DNA of 50,568 nucleotides. Origin: Rhodopirellula baltica. GTDB taxonomy: Bacteria; Planctomycetota; Planctomycetia; Pirellulales; Pirellulaceae. This document shows positions 26,389 through 36,466 of this stretch, one piece after another (positions within the stretch are counted from its first letter, which is position 1; each line of letters begins with the position of its first letter). Position numbers and translations under genes: made by a program. The notes under the pieces are model-generated. The model saw only the letters and a program-made list of their open reading frames with translations. It made no database searches and had not been told where the DNA came from. The DNA lies in the NCBI GenBank assembly GCA_002901265.1, contig PPHI01000022.1:1-50568 (forward strand), given 5' to 3'.

Positions 26389-29300
26389 ATACCGCTGAAT
26401 TTCACGCACTTGGGAAAGCGTTCATTGCGAGCTACGCGGTGCACGAAATTGCGGTGCGGCTCGGTGAGCCGGTTGCCTACCATCCTCCTGCGATCACCGA
26501 AGATGAACAAAAATCGGCCGAGGAAATTTTCGAAAGACTTTCGCTCTTGGATGGCTGCGATGTGGAACTTATTGATCGCGTTAAAGAAAATTTGGACGCG
26601 CTTCAAGGGCTTGCCGAATGTGGCTTTCTAAAGCGAATGTCGAACAACGCGAAGACGCTCATGGGCGTTTTGCAGGATCCTACTCGTTCCGAGGATGACA
26701 AAATCTGCGCTCGAGGTGCTCTTCGTTACTTCGTTGAGGACGACGATGCGATCAACGACGATCTTGGCCTTATCGGATATTTGGACGATCTATTTATTTT
26801 GCAGACCGCGATTGATCTGGTCAGTCCTCTTCGCGAACCGCTGATCGAACTTCTCGATCATGTCGTAGGAGTTTGGCCGTTCTTGAATATGCTAACTCTT
26901 GACGATGGATCGGGGCCACGTCCCGCGTCGGAGTTTGCAATTTTGAACTCTGCGTTGTCCTGTGGAGACCTGCGTTCCGACGATGCAATCAATACGATGC
27001 TGATTGCTCCGGAGACGGGACCGATTGCGATTTTGCTCGGATTCGTGTCGACGCTAGGCTTGGCACACGAAGCGGGGCTTCGGCAGCTGACCGAAAAGTC
27101 ATTCTCACCTGGGCAGAAGGTCTTGGTCGATTACGAAGCGGTGGCTGAATTCGATGGTTTTGAAGATGCGAACGGCCGTAGGATGTTTTGGTTGTTGAAA
27201 TACAACACAACCAAGGGCGTTACGACGCGTTCGAGAACTTCCTGGCCAATCTCGGATTTGTATCGCTTGGTGCCGGTTGACCGCGACCGTGTTGTTCGCG
27301 GCGAAATCAAACGAGGGAAGCGAAACGAAATCTCGGAGCTGTCTGGACTGAGTTTCTTATTTAACGGTCCGAACAAGGCAGACGTTCACGCGATCACGAA
27401 AAAGGTAATCGTCGTAATGCCGACGACAGTTGCAGCTGATTTCTGCAAGTCGACCCTCTTGTACGGACAGCCGATCAAAGATGTCATCCCAGTCGGCCAA
27501 GTGTCAGCAGACGGCGAAGAGATGGAGCGTTGGTCGACACGATTTGGGGCCCAAGAGCCAGTGCTGCTATTCGCTTCGGACCTGGATGTTGCGTGTAGTT
27601 TTGCGCAAGACAATCAAGATGATATTGAGCTAGTGATTGTCGATGTTGCAGGTCGGAATCGAGAAAAGCACGCGAGCATAAAACGCCTGAATACTCGCAA
27701 GATTCCGTGCCTCCTTATTGCCTCTGAGCGGATAGCGAACGAAACCGAAGTTGATCAGCACAACGACTTTAGCGTTTGGGAATGGGGCGCGGATGATCTT
27801 CGGGCGCTCGTTTGGCCGGAAAAACGGCTGCCTTCAAGCAATAGCGAGATTGCAAAGTTCGAATCACGGGTTCAGTCGACATCGTCGGCAAGACCGATCG
27901 TCGAGAAGATTGCTTTTCCAATTGTCACTGACACATACAAGACATTTTGTTCACTACGAAGACTCGCGAAGCAACGTGGTCCAGACGGCCCGCGGGAGCT
28001 TGAGGAGATAGTTTCGGAAGCGTTCTACGCCATCACGCGACTTATGCGTTGTTCGGCTGAGCTGACCAATAAGTCGCAATCTGTGGTGGATGTCGATCAC
28101 CGTATCACGGCCATGACAAAGGTCATGAACTCATCGAACTACCTTTCAGCGGAGGAACGTTCGGCGGCCGCACTCGTGGTCGATCGGATTGTTGAGTTCA
28201 GAGATCAGATGCTGAGAAGGAACCCAAAGCAAATTGCCTTGCAGGGGGTTCTTGAAAAACACCCCACAATTGATTTGCTGTGCCCTGATGCGCGATTGGT
28301 CATGGAACTCGAGGGCATATATAAGCATAGACGAAATCGCGTTTTCGCATCGGCCGTCTCTGGCGAGCTATTTCATAACGGGCTTTTGGTAACGGGCTGG
28401 TTCAGGAAGTCGCGGATGGCTTCTGTACTGACGCCCCCAATCGCCGATCCGCTCATCCTGCTTCTTTATGATGTCGAGCGTCGTTGGCATCAACAGTTTG
28501 CTGAGCACCGCCTGACGATGCGTGAGGAGCGAAAGCGACTGAAGGGGCGCCAGGCCATCTTCCCGGCGATTGATGGTTGGAAGAAGCCGAAAGAGAAAGT
28601 GGAAGTGGTTGAGTCGGAAGAGTCTGGAATTGACAACATTGAAGAGGTCAGCAGTGAAATCGACGAACGGTTTCGACAGCGGATCTACGATCGAGTCAGT
28701 GGGGGGCACTCGGACGCTGACACCAAAGCAAGGCTTCTTCTGTTTGCCGGGGGATTGTACGGCCTTTTCACCGACAACTACAAATTGAACGTGGTCACGC
28801 ACTTGTTCGATACGGCGTTTGACGCTGATGACGACAAGGCCATCGTGAAGGTCTGTGGTGCCAAAGATGTTTCGGTGGGAGATAGGATTGTTTTTCGCAC
28901 AAAGAGCCGCGATCTGATTCGCGAAGTTGCCGATGAGTTGATCGAAGATGGCCAGCGTGAAATTAGCGGACTTTGGCGAGTGGCTTTGCGCAATTACATG
29001 AGCGAACATTCTGTGTCGGACGAGTCGATGTGCTCAAAGCTTCGGGCGGCGGGCTGCAACTCTCAAGCTCAAGCAATCAGCAACTGGATTCGCGATGATG
29101 GCATGATCGCTCCGCAGCAATATCGTACTGATGTCCCAATTATCGCAAAGGTTACTGACGACGAGGCACTTAAGAGCCAGTTAAAAGCAGTGGTTGAGGC
29201 AATCCGCAACGTGCGTAGTGCTCACCAGCAGAAAGCACCTCGATTAATCGCCAAACGAATTCGAGCGAAGGCTGCGGAGGTAGTGCGACAAGAGCAGGCG

Positions 29301-29429
29301 GACGAGCCTGTTATCCACCTTGACGGTGATCTCATTCTCGTTCGTGTTGCGGAAACGGCATCCAAACCGATTCCCGTCAAATACACGGCCGCCAACCGAC
29401 TTGTCGCCGGTGATTCATGGCCCGAATGA
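26370..29429 (+). CDS. Candidate DISARM DrmE-like protein with DUF1232-like segment
   Basis: A 1,019-residue protein starting at GTG 26370, which may be internal to a longer gene (see previous entry). Residues about 107-153 resemble DUF1232/YkvA (ICARGALRYFVEDDDAI, LIGYLDDLFILQTAID). Residues about 255-470 look like a degenerate helicase-type core: IVVMPTTVAADFC, LLFASDLDVACSF and LVIVDVAGRNRE stand where strand and Walker-B-like elements would be, but no Walker A is present. The C-terminal 300 residues are helical, with LRAAGCNSQAQAISNWIRDD and EAIRNVRSAHQQKA, as I expect of DrmE-type C-termini. It heads an operon with a NERD helicase, DrmA and DrmB; its stop overlaps the next start. In class 2 DISARM, DrmE is the subtype-defining protein of unknown activity. 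The DrmE assignment is inference from architecture and position. Confidence 0.6.
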   Translation: MEEDTLDTAEFHALGKAFIASYAVHEIAVRLGEPVAYHPPAITEDEQKSAEEIFERLSLLDGCDVELIDRVKENLDALQGLAECGFLKRMSNNAKTLMGVLQDPTRSEDDKICARGALRYFVEDDDAINDDLGLIGYLDDLFILQTAIDLVSPLREPLIELLDHVVGVWPFLNMLTLDDGSGPRPASEFAILNSALSCGDLRSDDAINTMLIAPETGPIAILLGFVSTLGLAHEAGLRQLTEKSFSPGQKVLVDYEAVAEFDGFEDANGRRMFWLLKYNTTKGVTTRSRTSWPISDLYRLVPVDRDRVVRGEIKRGKRNEISELSGLSFLFNGPNKADVHAITKKVIVVMPTTVAADFCKSTLLYGQPIKDVIPVGQVSADGEEMERWSTRFGAQEPVLLFASDLDVACSFAQDNQDDIELVIVDVAGRNREKHASIKRLNTRKIPCLLIASERIANETEVDQHNDFSVWEWGADDLRALVWPEKRLPSSNSEIAKFESRVQSTSSARPIVEKIAFPIVTDTYKTFCSLRRLAKQRGPDGPRELEEIVSEAFYAITRLMRCSAELTNKSQSVVDVDHRITAMTKVMNSSNYLSAEERSAAALVVDRIVEFRDQMLRRNPKQIALQGVLEKHPTIDLLCPDARLVMELEGIYKHRRNRVFASAVSGELFHNGLLVTGWFRKSRMASVLTPPIADPLILLLYDVERRWHQQFAEHRLTMREERKRLKGRQAIFPAIDGWKKPKEKVEVVESEESGIDNIEEVSSEIDERFRQRIYDRVSGGHSDADTKARLLLFAGGLYGLFTDNYKLNVVTHLFDTAFDADDDKAIVKVCGAKDVSVGDRIVFRTKSRDLIREVADELIEDGQREISGLWRVALRNYMSEHSVSDESMCSKLRAAGCNSQAQAISNWIRDDGMIAPQQYRTDVPIIAKVTDDEALKSQLKAVVEAIRNVRSAHQQKAPRLIAKRIRAKAAEVVRQEQADEPVIHLDGDLILVRVAETASKPIPVKYTAANRLVAGDSWPE

Positions 29430-31210
29430 TCCCACCCACGATTCATCCCGAAGTCCAGAGTTCCGCAGAGCGAAGAGTCTTTGATTGGATTCGGGATGCT
29501 CCAGGAACGGAAGACTGGATCTGTCTGCATTCGCTGGGTTTGAGCGAACACGATTCCAAGCGTCGTGGGGAAATTGATTTCTTGCTTCTGACGCGTCTTG
29601 GCATCTTCGTTCTAGAAGTCAAGGGCGGCCGAGTTGCACGCGAGAATGGGGTTTGGAAATTCACGAACCGCTACAACAAGACGACGACGAAATCCGAGGG
29701 ACCGTTTGATCAAGCGAGCAGCGCGATGTTCGGACTTGAGAAGCGAGTTCGTAAGCATTTTGAATCGGGCGACAGTCGCCAGCAGCGTTTGCTCTACGGC
29801 TTTGGTGTCGTTACTCCCGACTGCTCGTTGGGCGATCAGCTTGGTGCGGAGGCCGATCGCCGTCAGCTTTACGACCGCGAGAACATAAAGACCAACAACC
29901 AGTCACTCAAAAAGTATGTGGAGCAGCTCGCGGCGTATTGGCGTGAGCGTAGTTCGCTTGGCAACAGTAAGGGGCGTTATGCTCCCACGGAGAAAGATCT
30001 TGAGCTTTTATCAGGCTTTCTTCGCGGTGATTTTGATCGCGTTCCCTCGATGGGGGCATTGGCGGACGCCGCAACACACAAAATGCATGCTTTGGAAGCG
30101 GAGCAGTATCAGGTTCTCGATGCTTTGGAGAAGTATCCTGAACCCAGAATGATCGTTCAGGGTGGAGCCGGGACGGGCAAGACATTGTTGGCAGCCGAGA
30201 TCACGAGGCGAGAGGCAAGCCGAACCGACGGTGAAGTCCTGCTGCTCTGCTTCAACCGCGTGCTTGCGGGAGTTTTGCGAAAGAACGTGGCATCAACCGA
30301 GCGTGGTTCAGTCATCGTCGATTCGATCCACTCCCTACTGAATGACCTGATCAAAGGTTCGGACGTGCAAGCGGATTTTGAGGAAGCAAAGGTTGGCAAA
30401 GAACCTGCTGAGATTTTTAATCGTTTGATGCCCGAGTATGCGCTGCAAGCGTTGATGGTAAAGGACTGCAAGCAGTATCAGACTCTGGTCATTGATGAAG
30501 CCCAGGACATGCTTTCGCGTCCCATGCTTGACGTGCTCGATGCAATGGTGGTCGGCGGATTGAACAAGGGGCGGTGGTGGTTCTTCTGTGATCGCAACAA
30601 CCAAGCGTCCGTGTTTGGAGTCTATGAAGACGAGGCATTGTTTCGGCTAATTCCGGTCGGAGTCGTCTCACTGCTTCCAACGAACCGCCGTAATACAATT
30701 CAAATTGCACAAGAAACCGAGATAAAAACGCTTCCGCAGTTTCCGCCCGCCGCTACCGTTGATGGTATCCCTGTTAGAACGGCTTGGTACAAAAAAGTTG
30801 TGGATCAGCGACAATTGCTTGGGGCAACGCTGAGGAAATTGCTTAACGAGGACATCGCCCCTTATCAGATCTCAGTTCTTTCGTGCCGCAAGGCGGAAGA
30901 CTGCTGCGCGAGTCAATTCCGAGATTTCCCGCTTGCATCGGTCGATGAAGACAACGCATGGAAAGTGGGGACGCCGCTGCTTAATCAAGTCACTGCTTGC
31001 AGCGTTTCGTCTTTCAAGGGACTCGAAAACGACTTCATCATTCTGACTGATGTTGACGAACTGACGCCCGATTGGTGGCGAGGAGTCGTTTACGTCGGAA
31101 TGTCGCGGGCAAGGATTGGGCTTTGCGTTTTTATTAACCAAAAACTGGAAGCTCTTTGCAACGAACGCCAACAAGATTGGCTGAAAAAACGAGTCAAGTT
31201 GGGAGTTTGA
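29417..31210 (+). CDS. NERD-domain superfamily 1 (UvrD/DUF2075-like) helicase-nuclease
   Basis: A 597-residue protein whose ATG overlaps the preceding stop by 13 nt, so translation is coupled. Residues about 10-130 form a NERD nuclease-related domain: the E near position 18, GEIDFLLL and VLEVKGG supply the E...D...E-x-K pattern of PDDEXK-like nucleases. Residues about 240-597 are an SF1 helicase: Walker A GGAGTGKT near 249-257, LLLCFNRVLAGVL, Walker B LVIDEAQDM near 358, SSFKGLE near 530 and VYVGMSRAR near 559. Expected action: ATP-driven unwinding plus cleavage of DNA. It is not one of the canonical DISARM genes yet is embedded between the DrmE-like gene and drmA, where it may substitute for the missing DrmC nuclease (inference). 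Confidence 0.85.
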   Translation: MARMIPPTIHPEVQSSAERRVFDWIRDAPGTEDWICLHSLGLSEHDSKRRGEIDFLLLTRLGIFVLEVKGGRVARENGVWKFTNRYNKTTTKSEGPFDQASSAMFGLEKRVRKHFESGDSRQQRLLYGFGVVTPDCSLGDQLGAEADRRQLYDRENIKTNNQSLKKYVEQLAAYWRERSSLGNSKGRYAPTEKDLELLSGFLRGDFDRVPSMGALADAATHKMHALEAEQYQVLDALEKYPEPRMIVQGGAGTGKTLLAAEITRREASRTDGEVLLLCFNRVLAGVLRKNVASTERGSVIVDSIHSLLNDLIKGSDVQADFEEAKVGKEPAEIFNRLMPEYALQALMVKDCKQYQTLVIDEAQDMLSRPMLDVLDAMVVGGLNKGRWWFFCDRNNQASVFGVYEDEALFRLIPVGVVSLLPTNRRNTIQIAQETEIKTLPQFPPAATVDGIPVRTAWYKKVVDQRQLLGATLRKLLNEDIAPYQISVLSCRKAEDCCASQFRDFPLASVDEDNAWKVGTPLLNQVTACSVSSFKGLENDFIILTDVDELTPDWWRGVVYVGMSRARIGLCVFINQKLEALCNERQQDWLKKRVKLGV

Positions 31211-31223
31211 ATCGAGATATATC

Positions 31224-34200
31224 ATGACGAAATCAAACGAAGAGACGTTCCGTGACGAGTTGATCGACGCGCTCGATCGAGAGTTGGTCGGCCCTGGCTT
31301 GCCGCCGCACGACTACGATGTCAACGCCGACCAGCCGTATATTGAAAGGTTGGAAGAGTCACCAACCCAGCGGTACTCTGCCGGCGTGCTGTTTCCGCAA
31401 CAGCAGGTGATTAACGAGCACGATGACCAAGGCGACGCGACTGACGAGACAGCGGAGGCCGCCGCTGTCGCAGACGAAGAACCAACCGATCCGCTGGAGG
31501 GCGACCCGACAAGTGAACCCAAACGCGATGGAAGTTCTGGCGATTCACTTACCGATGCTTATGATCAAACAGTTCGATTAGCCAACGAGTTTTACCCGTC
31601 AGCCATCGGGTTCTCATGCCTATGCGATGACGACGCTGGCGACTTGATAATCCGCGTTTCGGCTGCACGATACGAAAGCGGGACTGTTCCCTATGTCGTC
31701 GAAACTGACGATGGGCCACAAACACGCGAGCGGCAGGAGTGGCGTCGTGTCCAAATCGAAATTCCCCATCAAACCTTGACCGTACCCAAATTAGCTCAGC
31801 TAACTCCCTGGGAGCGAACACTTGTAGATTCACTTTTGATCCGAGGGATGTTCCGCCATCGATCGGACGGGAGCGTTCTGCTGACGCTTTCGCTGTTAAA
31901 CGATCACCAAAGCGGACTGGACAGTCGAATCAGCGCGAAAGATTGCTTCTTTCAAGTCTCGGTAAGCGTCGAGTCAGCTGCTGGGAAGACGGTATTTCGT
32001 GAATACAAGGTGTTGCCTGATCGGGACGCGACCAAAAGCGACACCCCCGACATTCAGGAGGAAGCCGCCTTGGAGTTGCTTTACCGAACAAGAAAAGCGT
32101 TTGCCGTTGGCCACGGATGCTCGGTCGATTGGGGATCTGAAACTGATGGAAAGGTTGCGTCTCTCGGCACGGTCACAATTCCGCGCGTCAAGGTGCCACC
32201 GGTTGAGCCGCGAAGCACCGAGGGCGACGAACTCAGCATGTACGTTCTGTCGGGAGCCGACGGGCAGGTCAAGCCAGCGAGCATCCCCTCGATCCTTCAG
32301 CCCTTGGGCGACGACTATGAAAACTGGATCAAAGAGCAGGAAGCCGAGGTTGCCGGTCTGCCCGACCGTTTGAAGAAGCCAGCGACCGACAACTTGAAGC
32401 ATTGCCGAACATGCCTTGGTCGCATTCGCGACGGGATCGAGTTGCTCGGGAGCGACTCGGTGATGCTTGAAGCGTTCATGCTTGCCAACAAAGCGATTCT
32501 GATGCAGCAGCATCATTCTCGGCGGCCCAAACGACCAACTGATGTCGGTATGAAACCGCTACCGACGAGCTACGAGCCGAAGATTCAGTGGGAAGGACGT
32601 TGGCGCACATTCCAGCTTGCATTCATATTGATGAATCTTTCGTCGCTCAAGACGAATGAAGATGGATCCGAGCATCCCGAGCGTGACCTTGTCGATCTGA
32701 TCTGGTTTCCAACCGGTGGTGGCAAGACAGAGGCCTACCTTGGACTCGCGGCAACCGACATTTTCCTACGTCGGCTGATTCGGCCGGACAACGCGGGTTG
32801 CACTGTGTTGATGCGATACACACTTCGCCTCTTGACTGCACAACAATTCCAGCGTGCAAGCTCGATGATCTGCGCTTGCGAATTAATTCGTCGCGGGCGA
32901 CCCAACGATTTGGGCGAGGAAGCGATCACGATTGGTCTTTGGGTTGGAGGTTCCTTGACACCGTTATATCGAGAGCCTGCCGTCAAGTCGCTCAACAACT
33001 TGGCGAAGCCCAATAGCCAGGAAGCCAATGAATTTCAGATGCTCAAGTGCCCTTGGTGCGGCACGGCAATGGATGAGCCCGACAATCTTGGCTACCAACC
33101 TCACGGCAAACCGAAGACAGTGATCTTCGTGTGCCCCGAAGCGGCGTGTGAGTTCTCATCGCCAAAGAGACGTTTGCCCGTTGTCGTGATTGATGATGAT
33201 GTTTATGAGGCACCTCCAACTCTGATCATCGGGACGGTCGATAAGTTCGCGATGTTGGCATGGCGAGAAATGTCAGGACGGATTTTCGGCATTGGCACTC
33301 CCGGTTCAAATGATCCGCCGGACCTGATTATCCAAGACGAATTGCACCTGATATCCGGTCCATTAGGATCGGTTGTCGGGTTGTACGAGTCTGCGATCGA
33401 CTTGCTTTGTTCGTGGAAAGGTCGCAAACCGAAGATCGTCGCGTCCACCGCAACAATCCGCCGGGCGTGGCACCAATGTCGAGCGTTGTATGACCGACCA
33501 ACTTCGCAATTCCCGCCTCAGGGACTCGATATTTCGGACTCGTTCTTTGCGAAAGAAAACCAGGACACTCCAGGCCGACTTTACCTCGGCATCTTCGCAA
33601 CCGCAGCACCGTCTTTCGTGACCGCCATGGTGCGAACCCTTGGTGGGCTTTTCCACGCTTGCAAGTCGATGCCACTGCCGGAGGGCGTCCCGGAAGAAAC
33701 ACGCGATCCCTATTGGACGGTGCTGCAATACTTCAGCAGCCTGCGTGAACTGGGGCACGCGGCAACGCTCGTCGAAGCCGATATCCCCGAGTACATGTGG
33801 TCGATCACGACCCGCACGGCGACGCCGAAAGAATTGCATCGCAGTCTTGGTTCGCCTGTCGAACTGACGAGCCGCCGAACAGCCGATGAAATCCCGGCAA
33901 TCTTGGAACGGCTCGAAAAGAGGTATCCGCGGGTGTCCGACGACTGGAAAGACAAGCCGCTCGATACCCTGTTGGCGACAAACATGATTTCCGTAGGAGT
34001 CGATGTCGATCGGCTTGGGCTGATGCTGGTCGTTGGGCAACCCAAGACGACTTCGGAGTATATCCAAGCCAGCAGCCGTGTCGGTCGTTCAAAGGATGCC
34101 CCCGGTTTGGTTGTCGCGATGTACAACCCCGGCAAACCGCGAGACAGATCGCACTACGAGCATTTCCGCGCCTACCACGAAGCGTTCTACAAGCACGTGG

Positions 34201-34619
34201 AGCCGACGAGCGTCACGCCGTTCTCGCTTCCGGTCATGGAGCGTGCCTTGCACGGAGTGCTGGTGGTACTGACGCGGCACTTAGTTGGTGTGTCCAAGCC
34301 GGACCAGTTCGACCCGGCTTCTGTCACGTTGAACGAGTTGGTCAACGAGATTGAACGACGTTGCTCAGTTGTCGATCCCGAACATGCCGGGAGCTTGAAA
34401 TCAAAATTGAAGACATTGATATCGAAATGGTCTAGCGTCAAACCATCGGAATGGGGCGGTTTCGGTAAACCACCAGAGCTTCGACCGCTGATGTATCCAG
34501 CAGGAAGCGAACCATTGCCGTCTTGGGCAGGTTCGGCATGGTCAACACCCAGCTCGATGCGAAACGTAGATGTGGAGTGTCGAGCAGAAGTCATCGCGAG
34601 TTACGAGAACGACGAATAG
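31224..34619 (+). CDS. drmA: DISARM helicase DrmA
   Basis: A 1,131-residue SF2-type helicase. An acidic N-terminal region is followed by Walker A WFPTGGGKTEAYLGL near 493-507, RYTLRLLTAQQFQRA, a zinc-ribbon-like CPWCGTAMDE ... CPEAACEF (about 608-640), an atypical DEAH-like box DLIIQDELHLISGPLGS near 698-716, STATIRRA, SVGVDVDRLGLML, and motif VI QASSRVGRS near 948-956. This fits the DrmA family. DrmA pairs with DrmB (gene 9 nt downstream) to bind and translocate on DNA with a 5' overhang in class 1 DISARM, restricting unmarked phage DNA. Gene spacing of 9-13 nt on both sides shows one operon. Confidence 0.9.
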   Translation: MTKSNEETFRDELIDALDRELVGPGLPPHDYDVNADQPYIERLEESPTQRYSAGVLFPQQQVINEHDDQGDATDETAEAAAVADEEPTDPLEGDPTSEPKRDGSSGDSLTDAYDQTVRLANEFYPSAIGFSCLCDDDAGDLIIRVSAARYESGTVPYVVETDDGPQTRERQEWRRVQIEIPHQTLTVPKLAQLTPWERTLVDSLLIRGMFRHRSDGSVLLTLSLLNDHQSGLDSRISAKDCFFQVSVSVESAAGKTVFREYKVLPDRDATKSDTPDIQEEAALELLYRTRKAFAVGHGCSVDWGSETDGKVASLGTVTIPRVKVPPVEPRSTEGDELSMYVLSGADGQVKPASIPSILQPLGDDYENWIKEQEAEVAGLPDRLKKPATDNLKHCRTCLGRIRDGIELLGSDSVMLEAFMLANKAILMQQHHSRRPKRPTDVGMKPLPTSYEPKIQWEGRWRTFQLAFILMNLSSLKTNEDGSEHPERDLVDLIWFPTGGGKTEAYLGLAATDIFLRRLIRPDNAGCTVLMRYTLRLLTAQQFQRASSMICACELIRRGRPNDLGEEAITIGLWVGGSLTPLYREPAVKSLNNLAKPNSQEANEFQMLKCPWCGTAMDEPDNLGYQPHGKPKTVIFVCPEAACEFSSPKRRLPVVVIDDDVYEAPPTLIIGTVDKFAMLAWREMSGRIFGIGTPGSNDPPDLIIQDELHLISGPLGSVVGLYESAIDLLCSWKGRKPKIVASTATIRRAWHQCRALYDRPTSQFPPQGLDISDSFFAKENQDTPGRLYLGIFATAAPSFVTAMVRTLGGLFHACKSMPLPEGVPEETRDPYWTVLQYFSSLRELGHAATLVEADIPEYMWSITTRTATPKELHRSLGSPVELTSRRTADEIPAILERLEKRYPRVSDDWKDKPLDTLLATNMISVGVDVDRLGLMLVVGQPKTTSEYIQASSRVGRSKDAPGLVVAMYNPGKPRDRSHYEHFRAYHEAFYKHVEPTSVTPFSLPVMERALHGVLVVLTRHLVGVSKPDQFDPASVTLNELVNEIERRCSVVDPEHAGSLKSKLKTLISKWSSVKPSEWGGFGKPPELRPLMYPAGSEPLPSWAGSAWSTPSSMRNVDVECRAEVIASYENDE

Positions 34620-34628
34620 GAATAAATC

Positions 34629-36455
34629 ATGGCAAGAAAAACGATTCGTCGCTCACAAGCAGTAGTGCCGTTTGGAGTCGGAGCAATTTTTGATCTTCCC
34701 GGTCAGAGCCTGATGAGTGCGGGACTCGACGTCTGGCCAGACAAACCGAAGTGTCCGATCAACGACGACCGGCTTGCGAGGCGACTGGGCGTCACTTTCT
34801 TTCGTGCGCCGCCGCCAGCGCCTGGCGACGGCCATGCGGGTGCCTTGCTTCCGTTCATTCGATTTCCATTGTGGCACTTTTGCCCACGTTGCCGTGCATT
34901 GAAGCAGAGCAAGTGGAACGAAACGGCACCTCCGCGATGCGATAGTGATCTAGGCAGCCGATTTAAACCAAAGCCCGGCGAGAAAAAGCAACCATCGTGC
35001 TCATCGCTACCCGAGAAGAAACGGTGGAGGATGGTGCCGGTCCGCTTCATTGTGGCGTGCCCAAATGGCCACATCGACGACTTTCCGTGGGAACTGTGGG
35101 CACACCGAAAATCCGGGGAAGACCTTTCCGATGTTCAGATTTGCAAACGACCGCAACTTCGGCTGAACTATGGACGCTTCTCTGGCTTGGGTGGATTAAA
35201 AGTAGTTTGCGAAACCTGCGAGTCATCTCGGACAATGAGCGGTTCGGCTGGCCCCAAGTCACTTGAAGGATTGTTATGCAGCCGCAACCGACCATGGCTT
35301 GGTCCGCACGGGACCGACGAAGAGTGTGATGAAACACCAAGAATGTTGCAGCGAGGTGCGACGAATCTTTACTTCCCCAAAGTCGCCAGTGCCATTTTGA
35401 TTCCGCCGTTCAGCGATCCGCTCAGGACGATAATTGACCAACCGCACTATTGGCAGGTACTTGCCGGCAATCCTCAACCAGATAATTCGCCGGATCGACA
35501 AACGGTGACAAACATTGCCACCATCCTTCAAGTCGACCCGGACAGGTTGTTCGACGTGACCCAAGAGAAGATGCGCGGCCTCGAACCGAGTGGGGAGGCG
35601 GTCAGCGAAGAAGAGTTTCGCCATTCGGAGTACACTGCACTTTCAGAGGCTTCGGGCGACGACGAGAACGAGTTTGTCACGGTTCCTCAAAAGCTAGATG
35701 CCTACGAACCGTTCCTTGGAAAAATACTCGACCGAATTGTCCTGGTCGAAAAACTAGCTGAAACTCGTGCCCTTACGGGATTTTCACGAATCGACCCGCC
35801 GCCGTATCGAGAGTTCGATACCCACGACCAAGATCAGCTGAGTCTGCAACGCAGAAATTGGCTTCCCGCAATGCGAGTCTACGGTGAAGGACTGTTCTTC
35901 CGATTTAACACTCCAGCAATCGATGCATGGATTACGTCTGCGGTTCAGCAGAGAGTTCAATCAATGATTGATGGGCATCATCAGATGTGCGAAAAGCTGC
36001 AGCGGCCACCGAGGAATTTCCCACCCCGCTTTTTTTTGCTTCATACGCTTGCCCACATCCTAATTCGGCGTCTCAGTTTCGAGTGTGGCTACGGCAGTTC
36101 TTCGCTTCGCGAACGACTCTATTGCTGGGACGAACCCGGCAAAGAAATGTCAGGTATTCTGATCTACACCGCCGCTGGTGACTCCGAAGGGACGATGGGA
36201 GGATTGGTCCAACAAGGAAAACCTGGGCGACTCGAATCGTTGTTCCGTGGTGCGATCCAGGATGCACGCTGGTGTTCGTCTGACCCGCTGTGCATCGAAA
36301 GCAGCGGCCAGGGCATTGATTCGCTTAACCGAGCTGCTTGTCATGCATGCGCCTTGCTTCCCGAGACAAGTTGTGAAGAAGGCAACCGGTATTTAGACCG
36401 AGGCTCCTTGTTGGTACGCCTATCGATGCTGGTATTGGTTTTTTTGCTGAGCTAA
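34629..36455 (+). CDS. drmB: DISARM protein DrmB (DUF1998), C-terminus frameshifted
   Basis: A 608-residue protein starting at ATG 34629 with AGGAATAA upstream. The N-terminus IRRSQAVVPFGVGAIFDLPG matches the DrmB hallmark (RRSQ-x-V-x-x-FG-x-GAI-D-L-P). Zinc-binding pairs follow: HFCPRCRALK, VACPNGHIDD, VCETCESS. The DUF1998 part has LHTLAHILIRRLSFECGYGS, IYTAAGDSEGTMGGL and the Cys cluster WCSSDPLC ... CHACALLPETSCE. DrmB partners DrmA. After NRYLDR the frame turns into a hydrophobic tail; skipping one missing base at 36402-36403 gives LLVGTPIDAGIGFFAELING, the expected end, with stop at 36464-36466. ATG 36459 overlaps that corrected stop (ATGGCTGA) but opens only a 14-codon frame (36459-36503), where drmC might once have started. 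Confidence 0.9.
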   Translation: MARKTIRRSQAVVPFGVGAIFDLPGQSLMSAGLDVWPDKPKCPINDDRLARRLGVTFFRAPPPAPGDGHAGALLPFIRFPLWHFCPRCRALKQSKWNETAPPRCDSDLGSRFKPKPGEKKQPSCSSLPEKKRWRMVPVRFIVACPNGHIDDFPWELWAHRKSGEDLSDVQICKRPQLRLNYGRFSGLGGLKVVCETCESSRTMSGSAGPKSLEGLLCSRNRPWLGPHGTDEECDETPRMLQRGATNLYFPKVASAILIPPFSDPLRTIIDQPHYWQVLAGNPQPDNSPDRQTVTNIATILQVDPDRLFDVTQEKMRGLEPSGEAVSEEEFRHSEYTALSEASGDDENEFVTVPQKLDAYEPFLGKILDRIVLVEKLAETRALTGFSRIDPPPYREFDTHDQDQLSLQRRNWLPAMRVYGEGLFFRFNTPAIDAWITSAVQQRVQSMIDGHHQMCEKLQRPPRNFPPRFFLLHTLAHILIRRLSFECGYGSSSLRERLYCWDEPGKEMSGILIYTAAGDSEGTMGGLVQQGKPGRLESLFRGAIQDARWCSSDPLCIESSGQGIDSLNRAACHACALLPETSCEEGNRYLDRGSLLVRLSMLVLVFLLS

Positions 36456-36466
36456 TCAATGGCTGA

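Noticed and set aside
33363-34067. Minus-strand frame of 234 codons within drmA
   Set aside because: Fully inside drmA and without any recognisable motif; the plus-strand helicase motifs are unambiguous.
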